DNA from: Adiantum capillus-veneris
Lineage: Eukaryota; Streptophyta; Polypodiopsida; Polypodiales; Pteridaceae
Assembly: GCA_014529385.2 (NCBI GenBank)
Contig: CM043962.1
Location: 53,587,905 to 53,651,904, forward strand
Direction of reading: 5' to 3'
Length of the DNA: 64,000 nucleotides
Shown here: positions 21,533-32,746 of the stretch, piece by piece
How positions within the stretch are numbered: position 1 is the stretch's first letter
Layout of the letters: the number at the start of each line of letters is the position of its first letter
Notes under the pieces: generated by a model
Told to the model about the DNA's origin: nothing
What the model saw: only the letters and a program-made list of their open reading frames with translations
The model's database searches: none
Translations under genes and position numbers: made by a program

Positions 21533-22585
21533 ATGGCATACTCCGAGACGACTGCGTGCATGGGTTGAACAATCGTGTCTATGCATAGTAGTGATTGACT
21601 CTACCATGATATGAAGATTAATGCAATTCAAACCAATATGTTGTGAAAGAGCTGGATCTTGAGTAATTAACTCAAGGGTTTTCGATGTCGAGGTTTGTTG
21701 CTGATGTCTTCCAAAGAGAAAATCTTGTAGCTTGTATTCTCTCTGTTTAATTGTACCATCAGGATGCTTTAGCACACTGATTGCTTGAGCTGTTGGTAGC
21801 ACTTTTGACTGTTGTTGAGGTTTTTCTTGCCATTGGTAGCTTGGTCAGCTTGGTGCTGCATGGTTTGTTGGAGTCTTTTGAGACTTAACTCGCCATTGCT
21901 TGATTGGTTTGGCGGTTTGCGGAGAAGATAAGTTCTCCTTTTTCTTCCAACCCATTTCCATGTTAAGTTCCTTGCTTGGAGATGCCCGTTTCTCTGTGTT
22001 AACCCTTGGAGCCTTCTTTTGTTTTGTCGGTGAAGTTTTAGGCACCCAGATTTGAATCGGTCTATCCTTAAGCTGTACTTTTGGTTCCCAAATTTGCCTG
22101 ACTCCTTGCATGCTACATGTGGCATTTGATTGTCGAGGGGATGGAGAAGATTGACTACTTCGTGGTTTGGTCTGTTGATTGCTTCTTTTCCATTCTTCCT
22201 TGCTTGGTGCAATTGTAATAATGAGTTTCCCTCCTCTAGATGATTGCTTTAGTTGATTTGTATCCCAATCTGGGACTGCTTTGTATGTTCGCATCCAGGG
22301 AATTCCAAGAATCATCGTTTCATTCATGTGTACATCTAGCAAGCATACAAACTGATGGGGACATGAATATCCATGTACTATCATGCTGAAGCTGACTACT
22401 CCCAATGTTGGAGTTGGGTTCTTGTTGCATCCTTTGATTGTCGCTATTCCTGTCGTCAATGCTTGACTTGTGGCCTTCTTGTATGTGGAATAACTGACTG
22501 TATTTACTCTAGCTCATGTGTAGACCAAACCATTAGTGCTATGTTTGTTGAGCTGTACTTTGATGCGCATGTTAATCCCTTCTAA
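21533..22585 (-). pseudogene. Second retropepsin-like domain and basic tail after integrase (element B)
   Basis: Read in frame with the integrase past the TAG at 22586-22588: MRIKVQLNKHSTNGLV, then an active-site loop in which the expected DTGA reads Y-T-stop-A (codons at 22511-22522), then RVNTVSYSTYKKATSQA. The C-terminal half is intact in 22459-21845: FSMIVHGYSCPHQF and ETMILGIPWMRTYKAVPDWD. A basic tail follows with RQIWEPKVQL and IQIWVPKTSP, the same Trp motifs as in element A. Two changes at the active site and one frame change in the tail make this copy dead. It is a second protease, distinct from the one before RT. Confidence 0.75.
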
Positions 22586-23650
22586 CTAGTCATCATTTGT
22601 TGAAACTGCGTCTTTAGGTGATTCCCATTGTCGATCGTCTATTTCCAAAGTATTAATTGGAATCGGTATTTGTTGATTCTTGAGAGCAGATTTCCGCTTG
22701 AGTACCCAAAGCCTAGATTCCTCTTGGGCTTCATCAATAACCTGTTGTCGTTTGATCTTCCTTTGTTTGGCTGCATGCATTCTTTCTAGCAATTCATTGG
22801 TTAGTGAAAAATTGTATTTCTTTAAACGACATCCACTAATCCAATTAGCCATTGGTTCACCATATTGGGTGGATAACTTTATTGCTTCACTTGGAGATAC
22901 ATCTTCAATGATAAATGGCCTGTTTCCCTTTTTATTAAACTTGGGAATGTGCTGCTTAAGGATATAGACTAGAACTAAGTCCCCTTGTGATTAAGTGGGA
23001 ATCAAAAAATTATTTTTGTTTTCGCTTTTGTGCATAGATATGAGCCACAACACTTAGCCTTTGCTCGTCTAAATTTTCCAAATCTTCGAGTCTTTCTCAC
23101 AATTCATGTTCAGTCCACTCAAGATGATGTGCTACCCTTAGTGTCGGCAATAGAAATTCTATTGGAAGTATGGCATCAAGACTATAAACAAGGTTAAAGG
23201 ATGTAGCATTTAGAGTCGTTTTGAATGAAACTCGATAAGCCCATAGAGAAGCATGGAGATTCATTTCCCAGTCTGTCCATCCTGAACTAACTACTTTATT
23301 TAGCACCTAGCTAAGAATTTTATTCGTATGCTCAGCTTGTCCGTTTGCTTGTGGGTGATAGGGAGCTGATTTGTTATGGATGACCATAAACTCATTAAGC
23401 AAATACTCTATTACCTCATTAAGGAAATGAGTTTCCTTATCACTGACAATCTCTATTGGTATTCCATATCTCGTGAATACATACTCATATAAGAATGCAA
23501 CAGTGGTTCTAGCATCATTCTTTTGAGTTGCTTTAGCCTCGGCCCACTTGGTCAAATAGTTCGTAGCTACAATGACATATTGAGCTTGGGTTCTATAAGC
23601 AGGTGGTTGTATTGGTCCAACAAAATCTATACCCCATTTTGCGAAAGCTC
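22586..23650 (-). pseudogene. Integrase core and C-terminal domain (element B)
   Basis: 23555-23307 has TKWAEAKATQKNDARTTVAF, IEIVSDKETHFL and APYHPQANGQAEHTNKILS, the last with the catalytic Glu. 23306-23097 has NLHASLWAYRVSFKTTLNAT. 22852-22586 has NWISGCRLKKYNFSL and a Lys/Arg-rich tail. The first Asp lies upstream near 23640 (GIDFVGPIQPPAY-like conceptual translation). There is no chromodomain. Stops near 23306 and 22860-23097 break the frame. The end runs in frame into the second protease after a TAG. Confidence 0.75.
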
Positions 23651-24500
23651 TAGTCCCCCATCATTGGTCTTAAGGGCATGCTATCTACTCGTGTTGGCAT
23701 TTTTTCTCGTTGACAAGCATCACACCTTAGAACATATTCTTTACAATCTGCAAAAAGTGTTGGCCACCATATGCCTACCATCAATATTTCTCTTGCAGTG
23801 GTCTCACTAGAAAAGTGACCTCCAGCTAATCCAGCATGTGTTTGTTTTATAATTGGAATATACTCATTTTCATTTGCACAAAGACGCAAATGTTGATCTT
23901 TACCTCTCCGATACAATTGTTTCCCAATAAGAGCATAGTCTCTTGCTTTCGTTTCAATTGCTCTTTGATGGCGTTTACTCATATCCTCAGGAAATGTTTG
24001 GCTTGATAAGTACGTAACCAGATAATTACTCCACTTAGGAATAGGTGACATTTGAAACAATGTTACATGAGGTATGGGTGTTTGTTTTTGACATTGAGGG
24101 CAATCCTTTACAAAAGATCGAACATCTCTCCTCATAGTCGGCCAAAATACTCCAAGTCTCAAGATTTGTTTGATAGTTTGGTCTTCCGCAAAGTGAAGTC
24201 CTACTATGGTAATATGCGCTTGACTTAGGTACTATTCTTTTTCTCCAGGATTAATGCATAAGAGAAATATCCCGTCCCAATTTCTTTTGTATAGCCTCCC
24301 AGCTAGTAATTGATACATAGACGATTGCTCAATTAATCCGATTGTGAAAGGGAGTAATATTTGTGAGTCCACTTGAGCTATTGTCATTAATGACACAATG
24401 TTTTCAGACCATCTAGGTATCATTTCTACGGAGAACAAATAGGCATCTGGTAGATCATTGTCTACCCCTTTAGGTGATTCCCTTGAAACAATCCTTGACA
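23651..24500 (-). pseudogene. Two tandem linker/H2C2 zinc modules (element B)
   Basis: Module 1 (about 24450-24080): EMIPRWSENIVSLMT, LLAGRLYKRNWDGIFLLC, HITIVGLHF by conceptual translation near 24205-24225, then GVFWPTMRRDVRSFVKDCPQC. Module 2 (about 24075-23680): SPIPKWSNYLVTYL, ALIGKQLYRRGKDQHLRLC, THAGLAGGHF, then GIWWPTLFADCKEYVLRCDAC. Each has the His-His-Cys-Cys pattern of the integrase N-terminal zinc domain plus the preceding linker, so a unit of about 130 residues is present twice. Element A has the same arrangement, so it is a family trait. Confidence 0.85.
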
Positions 24501-25060
24501 AATGATCTGCTCGTTGATGTGTAGTGACTTTTTTTACAACCATAGTGAGATCAAATTCAAGGAGAATGATGAACCATCTCACTATTCTCCCTGTGCTGCA
24601 TGGCTTCTTGACCAAATACAACAAGTCTTGGTGGTCCACAAAGAACACAAACTTGTTGGCTAATAGGTAATGTTCATACTTTTTAACGGCATAGATCATT
24701 CCTAGTCTTTATCTTTTGATGGTGATGTAATTCTTTTCTGCCATGTTCACTTGTCGGCTAGCATATGAAATAGGAAAGTCAATTTTCCCATCTCCTGGTT
24801 GAGCTAGTATACAACCGACAACAAAATTCGAAGCATCTACATGTACGTGGAATATCTTATCCCAATTTGGTGGTTTCAATATTGGAGCTGAGGTGAGAAA
24901 TTTCTTAAGCTTCATGAAGGATTCTTCACACGCATCCATCCATTCAAAGTGCGTAATCAAGCTATACATGGGTTTTGCAATGATAGCATACATGTAGATG
25001 AACCGTCACTAATATCCACAATTCCCCATGAAGGCTTGTACCCCCTTGACCGTTGTTGGT
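24501..25060 (-). pseudogene. RNase H (element B)
   Basis: 24993-24709: CEESFMKLKKFLTSAPIL, FHVHVDASNFVVGCILAQP, DFPISYASRQVNMAEKNY. Continued after a short break in 24699-24500: MIYAVKKYEHYLLANKF, FVDHQDLLYLVKKPC, THQRADHLSRI. The Asp and Glu positions of gypsy RNase H are recognisable. It removes the RNA strand during reverse transcription. One stop lies near 24706. Confidence 0.8.
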
Positions 25061-25720
25061 ATAGGCAAATCAGCAATGACATGGATCTTCTCAATGTCAG
25101 TAGCTATGTCATTTTTAGACACTATATGTCCAAGAATTTTTCATGTCTACCCATTAATGTGCAATTTTCAAGATTTAAGAAAATCCTATAAAGTCTACAT
25201 TTTTCGAATACCTTTTTGAGGTGTCCAAAAGGTTCAGCCTCGATTGATGAATGCACACATAGATCGTCCATATATACTTCTAAGAATTTCCTAAGATATT
25301 CTTTAAATGCATGGCTCATCAACCTTTGAAACGTGGCTGGAGAATTAGTTAACCCAAACCGCATAATCCGGTAGGCAAATATACCCCATTTTGTTGCAAA
25401 AGCAGTTTTGTGCTGATCTTTTGGGTCAACCAAAAGTTGATTGTATCCCAAAAATCCGTCTAAGAAGCTGTAAGCTTCTTTTCCTGCAACTCGTTCTAAA
25501 ACATGCTCAGTTATTGGAAGAGGAAAGTTGTCTCTAATAATAGCTGCATTCACCCTTTTGAGATTAACACACACTCGTAGTTTTCCATTCTTCTTGAGTA
25601 CTACCACAATTGGAGACACCCAATTTGTGTGTTCAATTTCGTAAATAAATTCGGCGTCCTTTAGTTTTTCAATCTCTTATTTTATCTTCCTGGCAAATGT
25701 TCCGTTATACATGTATGATC
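25061..25720 (-). pseudogene. Reverse transcriptase (element B)
   Basis: Open frame 25619-25122 plus flanks: MSPIVVVLKKNGKLRVCVNL, NAAIIRDNFPLP, SFLDGFLGYNQLLVDP, MRFGLTNSPATFQRLMS, active-site box VYMDDLCVHS, LMGRHEKFLDI. The catalytic Asp pair is present. Close match to the RT of element A. Frame breaks lie at about 25120 and upstream of 25620. Confidence 0.85.
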
Positions 25721-26963
25721 TTTGTCTACTTGGTTTCGCATCATCTCTCATGGGTATGGTACGTTTATAGATTTCTGGATCAATACCCTTGAGATCCTTT
25801 TAAGACCAAGTGAAGATATCCCGGTATTCCTTTAATAAGCTAAGCAAGAGCTTTTCTTCTTCTTATGTTAGGTCATTCACAATGTAAGCAGGTTTAGGCT
25901 CTTCTCCTTGTTCAACCAAGTCTATCTTTTTAGTGTTTTCAGGTCCTTTATAAGACTCGCCATGTTTTCGTAGTTCCCTAGCAGGTTGTTCAACTAAAAT
26001 TTTCCGATCTTGGAGAGTATACTTTTTGTAATGGGATGGAACATGCATTACATCCTTACCATCCTCTTCCGTGGTTTCCATTTCGGTTGTGTATATCTCT
26101 TTTAGAGCTTTTTTCAACTCTTGATATTTCTTTTTCCACTCGACTCTGGTCATGAGTGGTTTCTTATCTTGTGCTTTTTCTTGAGTATCCTTCCTTATTT
26201 TTCTCAATGTTTGAGATATTTTTGAGTTTTTGTTTGAAGAATATCTACCAGTTATTTTGTCCTTGACACAATCATTAGCATCTATCTGCATTAGGAATTG
26301 TGTTTTACTGGAGACTGATGGCATAGGTCGTGTTTTCACAATTCCAGTGTCTCTCTTTCATCTATACCACTTTTGTCTTCTTGATTTTTGGTTTGGAAAG
26401 TCCATAAACGTTTCCTCCCCTCCTTTTAAGAGTAACTTAGCTCTCGTATGCTCTTTCTCTGACCCTGAATCTTCTGAGGTAGATGAGTGTTCATCTAACT
26501 CATTAGTTGCATCGTAATAGAGGTCTGAAAAGACCTGTTGAGCTTTCATTAAGTCCTTAGGTTCCTCATCTTCATTTTCAATGTTGAGGATTGAAATCAT
26601 TTAGATGGGAATTATGGCATAGCCATCCTCATTACAAAGTTGAGTAGGCATAGATGTATTCACACATACATCCATTGTTGCTAAAATTTGAGTCCACTCG
26701 AATGGCTCAAACAAATGCTCTCGAAAGGGTCCAGGTACGTAGGCTTTGTCTGTGCAGTCCCTTTCTAGGATACATTCTTCTCGTCTTAAGCTTCCGTTTT
26801 TTGAGGCTCCACACATCCAAATAGGAGTGTCTTTGTTTAACCAGGATGGGAGTTTAGTTTCAGTCAAAGAGACTGAATCAAACTCTTGGATGGGTGTTTT
26901 CAAGACATCTCTATAAGTGGGATCTTTTAGATTTACTCTTGTTATAGATTCCACTTGCTTCAA
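25721..26963 (-). pseudogene. Protease-to-RT linker of pol (element B)
   Basis: Three frames, 26963-26601, 26600-26358 and 26339-25863, nearly continuous. The last has VPSHYKKYTLQDRKILVEQP and GPENTKKIDLVEQGEEPKP, shared with element A. The first contains DTPIWMCGASKNGSLRREEC and ends in ILATMDVCVNTS; its function is unknown. Confidence 0.65.
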
Positions 26964-27416
26964 GTATAGATAGTTGTTTCCCTAATCTTGGATAAGTTGT
27001 ACCTTTTGCATGAAAGGTCTTCCCAATATGATTTCATAGTTGAGTTTTCTCCCAAAGTCTACTATGGCAAAAGTGTATTGATATTGAATTCCACAAGAAT
27101 TAACTATCACTTTTTCAAGTAGCCCTAAGGGTCTCTCAATGTGTTTGTCAGTCAACTACAATTTCATTTGAGTTTGTCTAATGGCTAGTTGTCCCCAGGA
27201 TTCCCATACTGCTTTAGTGGATATGGCTATGCCAAATCCACTATCCAGTATTGCCAAGGTTTCAATGTCATTATATTTCACTTGGAGGGTGGTGTTTCCT
27301 TCTTTCCCTTCATAATATTCTCCAACTTTGCTCATAGGAACTGATCGAATCTCATTGTTTTCCATTTCATTTTTCAAATTTTCCAAATTCTTTGAGATTA
27401 ACCTCATTATCGCCAC
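26964..27416 (-). pseudogene. First (conventional) retropepsin, before RT (element B)
   Basis: Active-site loop TLAILDSGFGIAISTKAVWE (DSG) in 27416-27156. After a single TAG at 27156-27158 the same frame goes on with KHIERPLGLLEKVIVN, YTFAIVDFGRKLNYEIILG and RPFMQK, the usual C-terminal half of a plant retropepsin. It processes Gag-Pol. Its presence here shows that the domain after integrase is an additional one. Confidence 0.8.
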
Positions 27417-27431
27417 CTTCTCTAGGGTTTT

Positions 27432-28462
27432 CTATAAATCATTCCATAAGTATGGTCTGAGTTTTAACAGTTCTCCCAAGGTAAGAGTGCATTGGATGGG
27501 TGTAGACATGATTGAATGAATGTTGTCTACTTCTAGGGTCTGTTCAGCTCTTTTTACTTGAGTGGTCTTGCACACGATGGATTCATCTTCATTATCTCCC
27601 AAGTAAGAAGGTAATGTTTTTAATGTCAATGATTTTGACATTCCTGAAGCTTCTGATCCGCAGTCCCTGTACAAGGATTGTAGATCCATGTGCATATCAG
27701 AAGGTAGGTTATCCAACCAGACTTCCTCTATAGGAGCTGACTTCAGAGTTAGGCTCCCATCATTGATCTGTCTTACTTTTTCCCATTAGTGTCCTGGCCA
27801 GTCTTCCTCTACGAATGGAATTCCGTTTAAGGCATCTTCGCTGTCAGGCACTATGAGCTCTGATTCGTTTGTTTCAAGGTGGGGTTCTGCCACCACATCA
27901 TATTTTTCTTTCATTTCTTTTACCACAAGCTCTTCAGGGTTTGCAATAAATTCAAGTTTGGGCTTTTGTTTTTCCAACATTTCTTACGTGATTCTTACCA
28001 GATTTTGATAAGCTTCTAGCTTATCTGCTTCCATGTCTGGAGATGGACAGTTTTTCCATTTGTTTTTCATGTTTTGGCTTGCTTTAAGTCCTGCTTGGTA
28101 GGCTTTCAAGGCTGCATTAATAGGCTCAAAATTTTTTCCAACCAGAATGGATCCTCCAGATTTCACGGTTGTTTCCTTGAATTCTCTGCCAGTTTCTTTC
28201 AACTTGTCCTAGACTAGCTTCTTTGCTTTCTCCTCGGTTTCAACCCGTTGTTTTTGTTTTCTCATCTCATATCTTTTGCTTCTGCTCCTTTTGATTCTTT
28301 GAGAAGGAAATTTCGTGTTCTCCGAATCATCAGAGGAGTTGTGTTTCTTTTTCTTTGCCTGGGCTCTACTGATTACCTTGATTGGAACAATCGGTTCACT
28401 CTCTAATGAGCTACTAGCATCACTTGGACTACGTTTATTACGGTTTTACTCTTGTTCAAAGG
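27432..28462 (-). pseudogene. Gag C-terminal / pre-protease region (element B)
   Basis: Frames 28202-27984 (NFEPINAALKAYQAGLKASQ), 27980-27786 (acidic) and 27716-27432, separated by single stops. They lie between the zinc knuckles and the first protease. I recognise no domain; the content is charged and low in hydrophobic runs. Confidence 0.5.
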
Positions 28463-28978
28463 ATTTTTAGGACAATCTTCCAAAAAGTGTCCTCCTTTTT
28501 TGCAACACTGTATACAATAGGCTTCAATTGGTTTGAGGTTTTTGTCAGGCTCTGGACATTTGTTTTTCCAATGGTCAACCGCACCACAGTTATGACAGTT
28601 TCATGTTCTTTGCTTCATCATGGGTCTTCCCATGGGAGGTTTGACACCTTGACTAGATACATAATACATTGGTGCTAGATCTGGTGGAGCATAAGTCATG
28701 GTTTCTTCCATTGGTGGTGGATGTGTATTATACCAATCTCCTTCTACCATTACTGTAGATGGACTAGGCTCTACATAGGGTGTAATAGGCACTAATGCTT
28801 GTTCATCTATTACTCCTTCAGAGTGCATGTACTTTACAGGCACTGCATTATGTCCTAGATATGGAGGTTGTTGACCCAACAGAGGTTGAGGTCTTTCCAT
28901 ACCCATTGGTGGTCTTTGAGCTTGGGCCATATTAGGCTGATATCTGTACATGGGTTGTCCTTGTGGCCTCATGGGCAC
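28463..28978 (-). pseudogene. Gag Pro/Met-rich segment and two zinc knuckles (element B)
   Basis: 28978-28601 is rich in Pro, Met and Gln (PMRPQGQPMYRYQPNMAQAQ). It is followed in a slightly shifted frame by two knuckles: CHNCGAVDHWKNKC, a canonical CCHC, and CIQCCKKGGHFLEDC, which has one extra residue before the His. Knuckles bind element RNA for packaging. Confidence 0.75.
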
Positions 28979-29081
28979 CTACTGAACATTCCCATCATGG
29001 TCTAAAGTAGCACTCATGGGTCTCATGGTTGGTCCATTTACCCTCGATTGCACACCATTTTTGTGGCCTAATTGGTTGTCC

Positions 29082-29753
29082 CTATGGAGGTATCCCTTGT
29101 ACTGGTCCCGTCATATGTGTTATTTGCATGTTTTTCATCATGTTGTTCATCCTTTTTAGCATATCTTCTATGGATGAGAGTGGTGCTGCAGCAGCCATTC
29201 CCACTTGTGCTAGTTTACTGGATGTTGTCTTCTCACTTTGGTTATCCTTACGGACATCTTTCTCGTTGAAAATCTCGCAATTGTCTCCTAGGTCAATAGC
29301 ATCAGACACACACGCTCCTAGGGTTGTATGATTTTTACTATAGAGGATAGCATGAGGTTCTTTGTTTAGCAATCCCTCCAGAAATAAAGATACAAGTTGT
29401 TCTTTTGGAGGTATCTCCATCTTTGGGCATCCGACAATGTATTGTTTCATTCGAGTTGCACAATCCCTAACAGACTCACCATGTTTCTGTTTAAATTTGT
29501 AGATTTGAGCTACCGTATTATGTTTGATCCCCGCTTTGGAACAAGCAGCTACAAATCCTTGAGCTAATGTGTTCAAGTCCATGATTGACCTTGGTGGAAT
29601 GTTTTGGAACCATGTCAATGCTTTTCCTTCTAATGTCATTCCAAACCCCTTGAATTGAGTATGGAAATCGAATATACGCTCTACTCTTAGCAATTGCTTA
29701 AAGCTTGCTAAGTGGTCATATGGATCCCTGATCAGCTGTATTTTTTGACCCAT
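29082..29753 (-). pseudogene. Gag core (element B)
   Basis: 224 codons with the plant gypsy gag signature: RDPYDHLASFKQLLRVERIF, GMTLEGKALTWFQNIPPRSI, LAQGFVAACSKAGI, FKQKHGESVRDCATRMKQYI and LFLEGLLNKEPHAILY. It is joined upstream by a one-base frame change near 29745 in a run of A. Gag builds the particle. Confidence 0.85.
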
Positions 29754-30607
29754 TTCTGAAAATCACCTGATCTGACGCGTTTGTTTGGTTCAACTCCAGG
29801 TCTTCTAGGAGTTGGTCCTATTCTGAGTCCTTCAAACCAGTCTGCTAGAAATAGTGACTCATGTAGCCCTAGATTGGCCTTAGCGTCACCCGGCTTTCTA
29901 CGTGATGAGGTGGTTTTTGGTTTCTTCACATTACTCTCAGATGATCTCTCACGGTGTTCATCTCTTGGAATTGTTTCTGGTCCTTGCCCCAATATCCAAT
30001 CCCGTATGGAATACCCTTGATATTTGGTTTGTTCTACCTCCTCAGGAGTCATCATAACAAAGTTGTTGTTATAACAATCCCTAAACAGATAGGTTGGTAG
30101 TTCTGTTGATCCTTTATTTTTGATCTTGAAGATATAGATGATCTTTATGGCCGTTAATTGTCCTGGGTTGTCATGAGAAGTCCACAAGAGACCTTTTATG
30201 TTTCTATCTTTCTAACAGTAGACTTTGATCCTAGGATTATCCGTACTAAGCCATTTCAAGGGCTTCAAGTCCACTTGATCATATCTCTCAAATTCTAAGG
30301 TTGGTGGTCCTTCTTTTGCTAACATATCTGGGATTATGGTGTTTACTTCTAACCCCCATTTGTCTATCACGTCACGGTTTTCGACTTGTAAATACTGAGT
30401 TCCATTTTGATCCATGTATATTTTTCCTTGTTTGTTTTCCCCAACCTCTTCTTCGAACTCAATACCATGGTCATCAATGCGAATAGCATACTCCTCGTTA
30501 GGGTCCAAGTAAACCTGGGCTCCATGATGGGTAGTCTTGTAAAAAGATAGTATATGCTTATAGCGTACTGTCATTCCGGTTTCTGAGTCAGTCGAGTAAG
30601 AAGACAT
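29732..30607 (-). pseudogene. N-terminal extension of gag (element B)
   Basis: Frames 30607-30212 and 30187-29732 are in the same phase with one stop between them. The first 130 residues are acidic (GIEFEEEVGENKQGKIYMDQ) and have no domain I know. The second ends FQKWVKKYS and runs into the gag core after a frame change. The Met at 30607 is the first plausible start after the leader. Confidence 0.6.
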
Positions 30608-32720
30608 TTCGGATGTTGAATCTGAAAAAGTGTCTGAGACTTCTTGAGGGATTGTGTGGAAGGAATTGCATTGATTCGCACTTTCTTTGGTAGGTACTCT
30701 TTTGGAGGTTTATATGCCTTGATTTCCTAGTACACGACCAGCTCTAAGGTTCATATAGACTTTTGAAGCCCTGGATAGAGTACTCACCTTTGGATTGACT
30801 TGTCGTCAATTTCCACTTGATTCAATCGCAACTTTCTGTCAAGCGACTGATTCCTTGTTTGCAACCTGATTCTTGTACAAACTCGATCAAGTTAGCTATT
30901 CTTCTATAGAGACAATAGAGTTTTTGCTAATCATGGTTGGTCTCTGTGTATCACTTCAAATCAAGCTATGACAGTCAAAATTTGACTTTCAAATTCGACT
31001 TTAGCAAAAATCAAAGGTTTGATCTGCAACCTGAAAACTAAGTGTACATGTATCAATTTTGATTCGATTGAACCCAAAATTACCCTGTGGCCTTATATTA
31101 TGTTGGTCTATCATTGTATAAGTTCAAAAGCCAAAAATGATGTCTCTGGATAGCCGAAGTAAATAATCGCGATTATTTACTTTTGTTAGTTTTTTGCACT
31201 TTTTTGATTGGTTTGGCAAGTATACAACTTGTAAAAGTCTCTGGACATGTTTCAACAAGTTTGGACAAAATTTGATCAAGTTTATCAACTGTTTGGTGTC
31301 CACTGACTCTGATTTCAAGAATCTCGCTTAAGTCTCACTTTTGGGATCCCAATTTCACCAAAATGGATTTGTGAGGTCTACTTGATATGCTTAACCTTGT
31401 GTGTACTCAAATTTGCAAAATCATCAAGTTTTGAAGCAGATGTAAATAATCGTGATTATTTACTCCAGCTATATTTTTGCAAGTTTTTGCCCCAACTTTG
31501 ATATTGATCTGCTAAGCACCCTTAGTGAAGGTTACTAGCCAATTTTAATCAAGTTTGGACAATTTTTGGTCAACTGGTCATCAATTCTCTGTCCGCAAAC
31601 TAACTTTGCAATTTTAGTGACAATTTTTAATCCAATGATCCAAATCTTACCAAATTTGGTTTGTGGGCTTATTACAACATGGTGAGACTAGTTGTATGGA
31701 GACTTGGTCAAAAAGGTTGAAAAATAGGACAGATGTAAATAATCGCAATTATTTACTTCGGACAAATTTTTATAAATTTTTGGTCAATTGAGCATTACAC
31801 ATGTTTATCACATCAACATAAGCCTATGAATCCAATTTCAACAAGTTTGGATAAATTTTTCCCCAATTTATACTCAAGATTCAAAAGTCAATAAAAACTT
31901 TACTTTTTACCCAGTTTTTTGCCAGTTCAGTGATCCAAATCTCTTGGATCTTTACAAAAGTTGTTTGTACACATGCAAGAAGTCAATGGTATGAACCTTG
32001 GCCAATTTAGAGTAGAAAGTTAATAATCGTGATTATTAACTTTAGGCTTGAAATAAACACTTTTTTGCAATTTTTGCAAAGACAGTCTTTATATGAGCTA
32101 TTTTAAGCCTATGAATCAAGTCACAACTTAATTTGGTCTAAAATGTCAAGAAAAAGTAAATAATCTGAGTTTTGGTCAACTCTTGAATTTTTTTACCTCG
32201 AAGTGACTTTGAGCTTACCAATTGGTTCAGACAACTCTTAGGCTTACTCTCTAGTTGAATTGAGTGGATTCGAGTCTTCTCGAGCTATTTCTAGCTGTAG
32301 ACCTAAAATTTTGCAACTTCCAATAACAACTCACACTTGATTCTTTCAGAGAGAGCAATGTTCTGAAATCCACATTGGATCCTACTTACCCTACTCCTAG
32401 ATTCTCATGCAATGGGGTTGTGGAAAGTGTCCACAAACACTCGTTTTCTTGTGTTTTTTATGTTTTTGAGATCCTTGATCTTAAGACTTGTCTCGTCTAC
32501 CAATCATTCTCCAAATCCTAATCTAAATCTACAGTCCTACAATCCTACAATCCTAAAGGCACTCAGCAAGTAAGATTACTTCCAAGCTACCTCTACACAG
32601 CAAAAGACGACAATCTTAAGCTATGCGGTTTGTAAAAGAAAGTTTTGGACTCTAGGCGAACCTAGAGGAAGTTAATGGGCAAATACACAGACGCTCGTAT
32701 TTTTCCCTAGTTTAGGTCTC
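30608..32720 (-). other. Long 5' leader of element B
   Basis: About 2.1 kb without a credible protein, between the primer site and gag. It holds palindrome array 1. Such long leaders are known in large plant gypsy elements. Confidence 0.7.
31159..32300 (-). repeat. Palindrome array 1 (about 285-bp units) in the leader of element B
   Basis: Palindromes at 31159-31180 (perfect), 31442-31463, 31735-31756 and 32019-32040, spaced 283, 293 and 284 bp, with a decayed half copy at 32156. Arms are GTAAATAATC / GATTATTTAC. The copy at 32019 reads GTTAATAATC / GATTATTAAC: both arms changed together. Between palindromes the units are much more diverged, sharing words such as 'aagtttggacaa' and 'gtgggctta'. 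Confidence 0.85.
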
Positions 32721-32742
32721 TTCGATCCCGACAACGGTACCA
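32721..32742 (-). other. Primer-binding site of element B, tRNA-Asp-like
   Basis: The minus strand reads TGGTACCGTTGTCGGGATCG, starting 4 bases inside the 5' LTR. It matches the complement of the plant tRNA-Asp 3' end (TGGCGCCGTTGCCGGGGATC) with a few changes. This primer is typical of Athila/Tat-group gypsy elements. Confidence 0.75.
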
Positions 32743-32746
32743 AATA

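Noticed and set aside
19492..32300. CRISPR-like reading of the regularly spaced palindromes
   Set aside because: Spacing is about 285 bp with related, not unique, spacers, in a plant retrotransposon. They are diverged tandem repeats.
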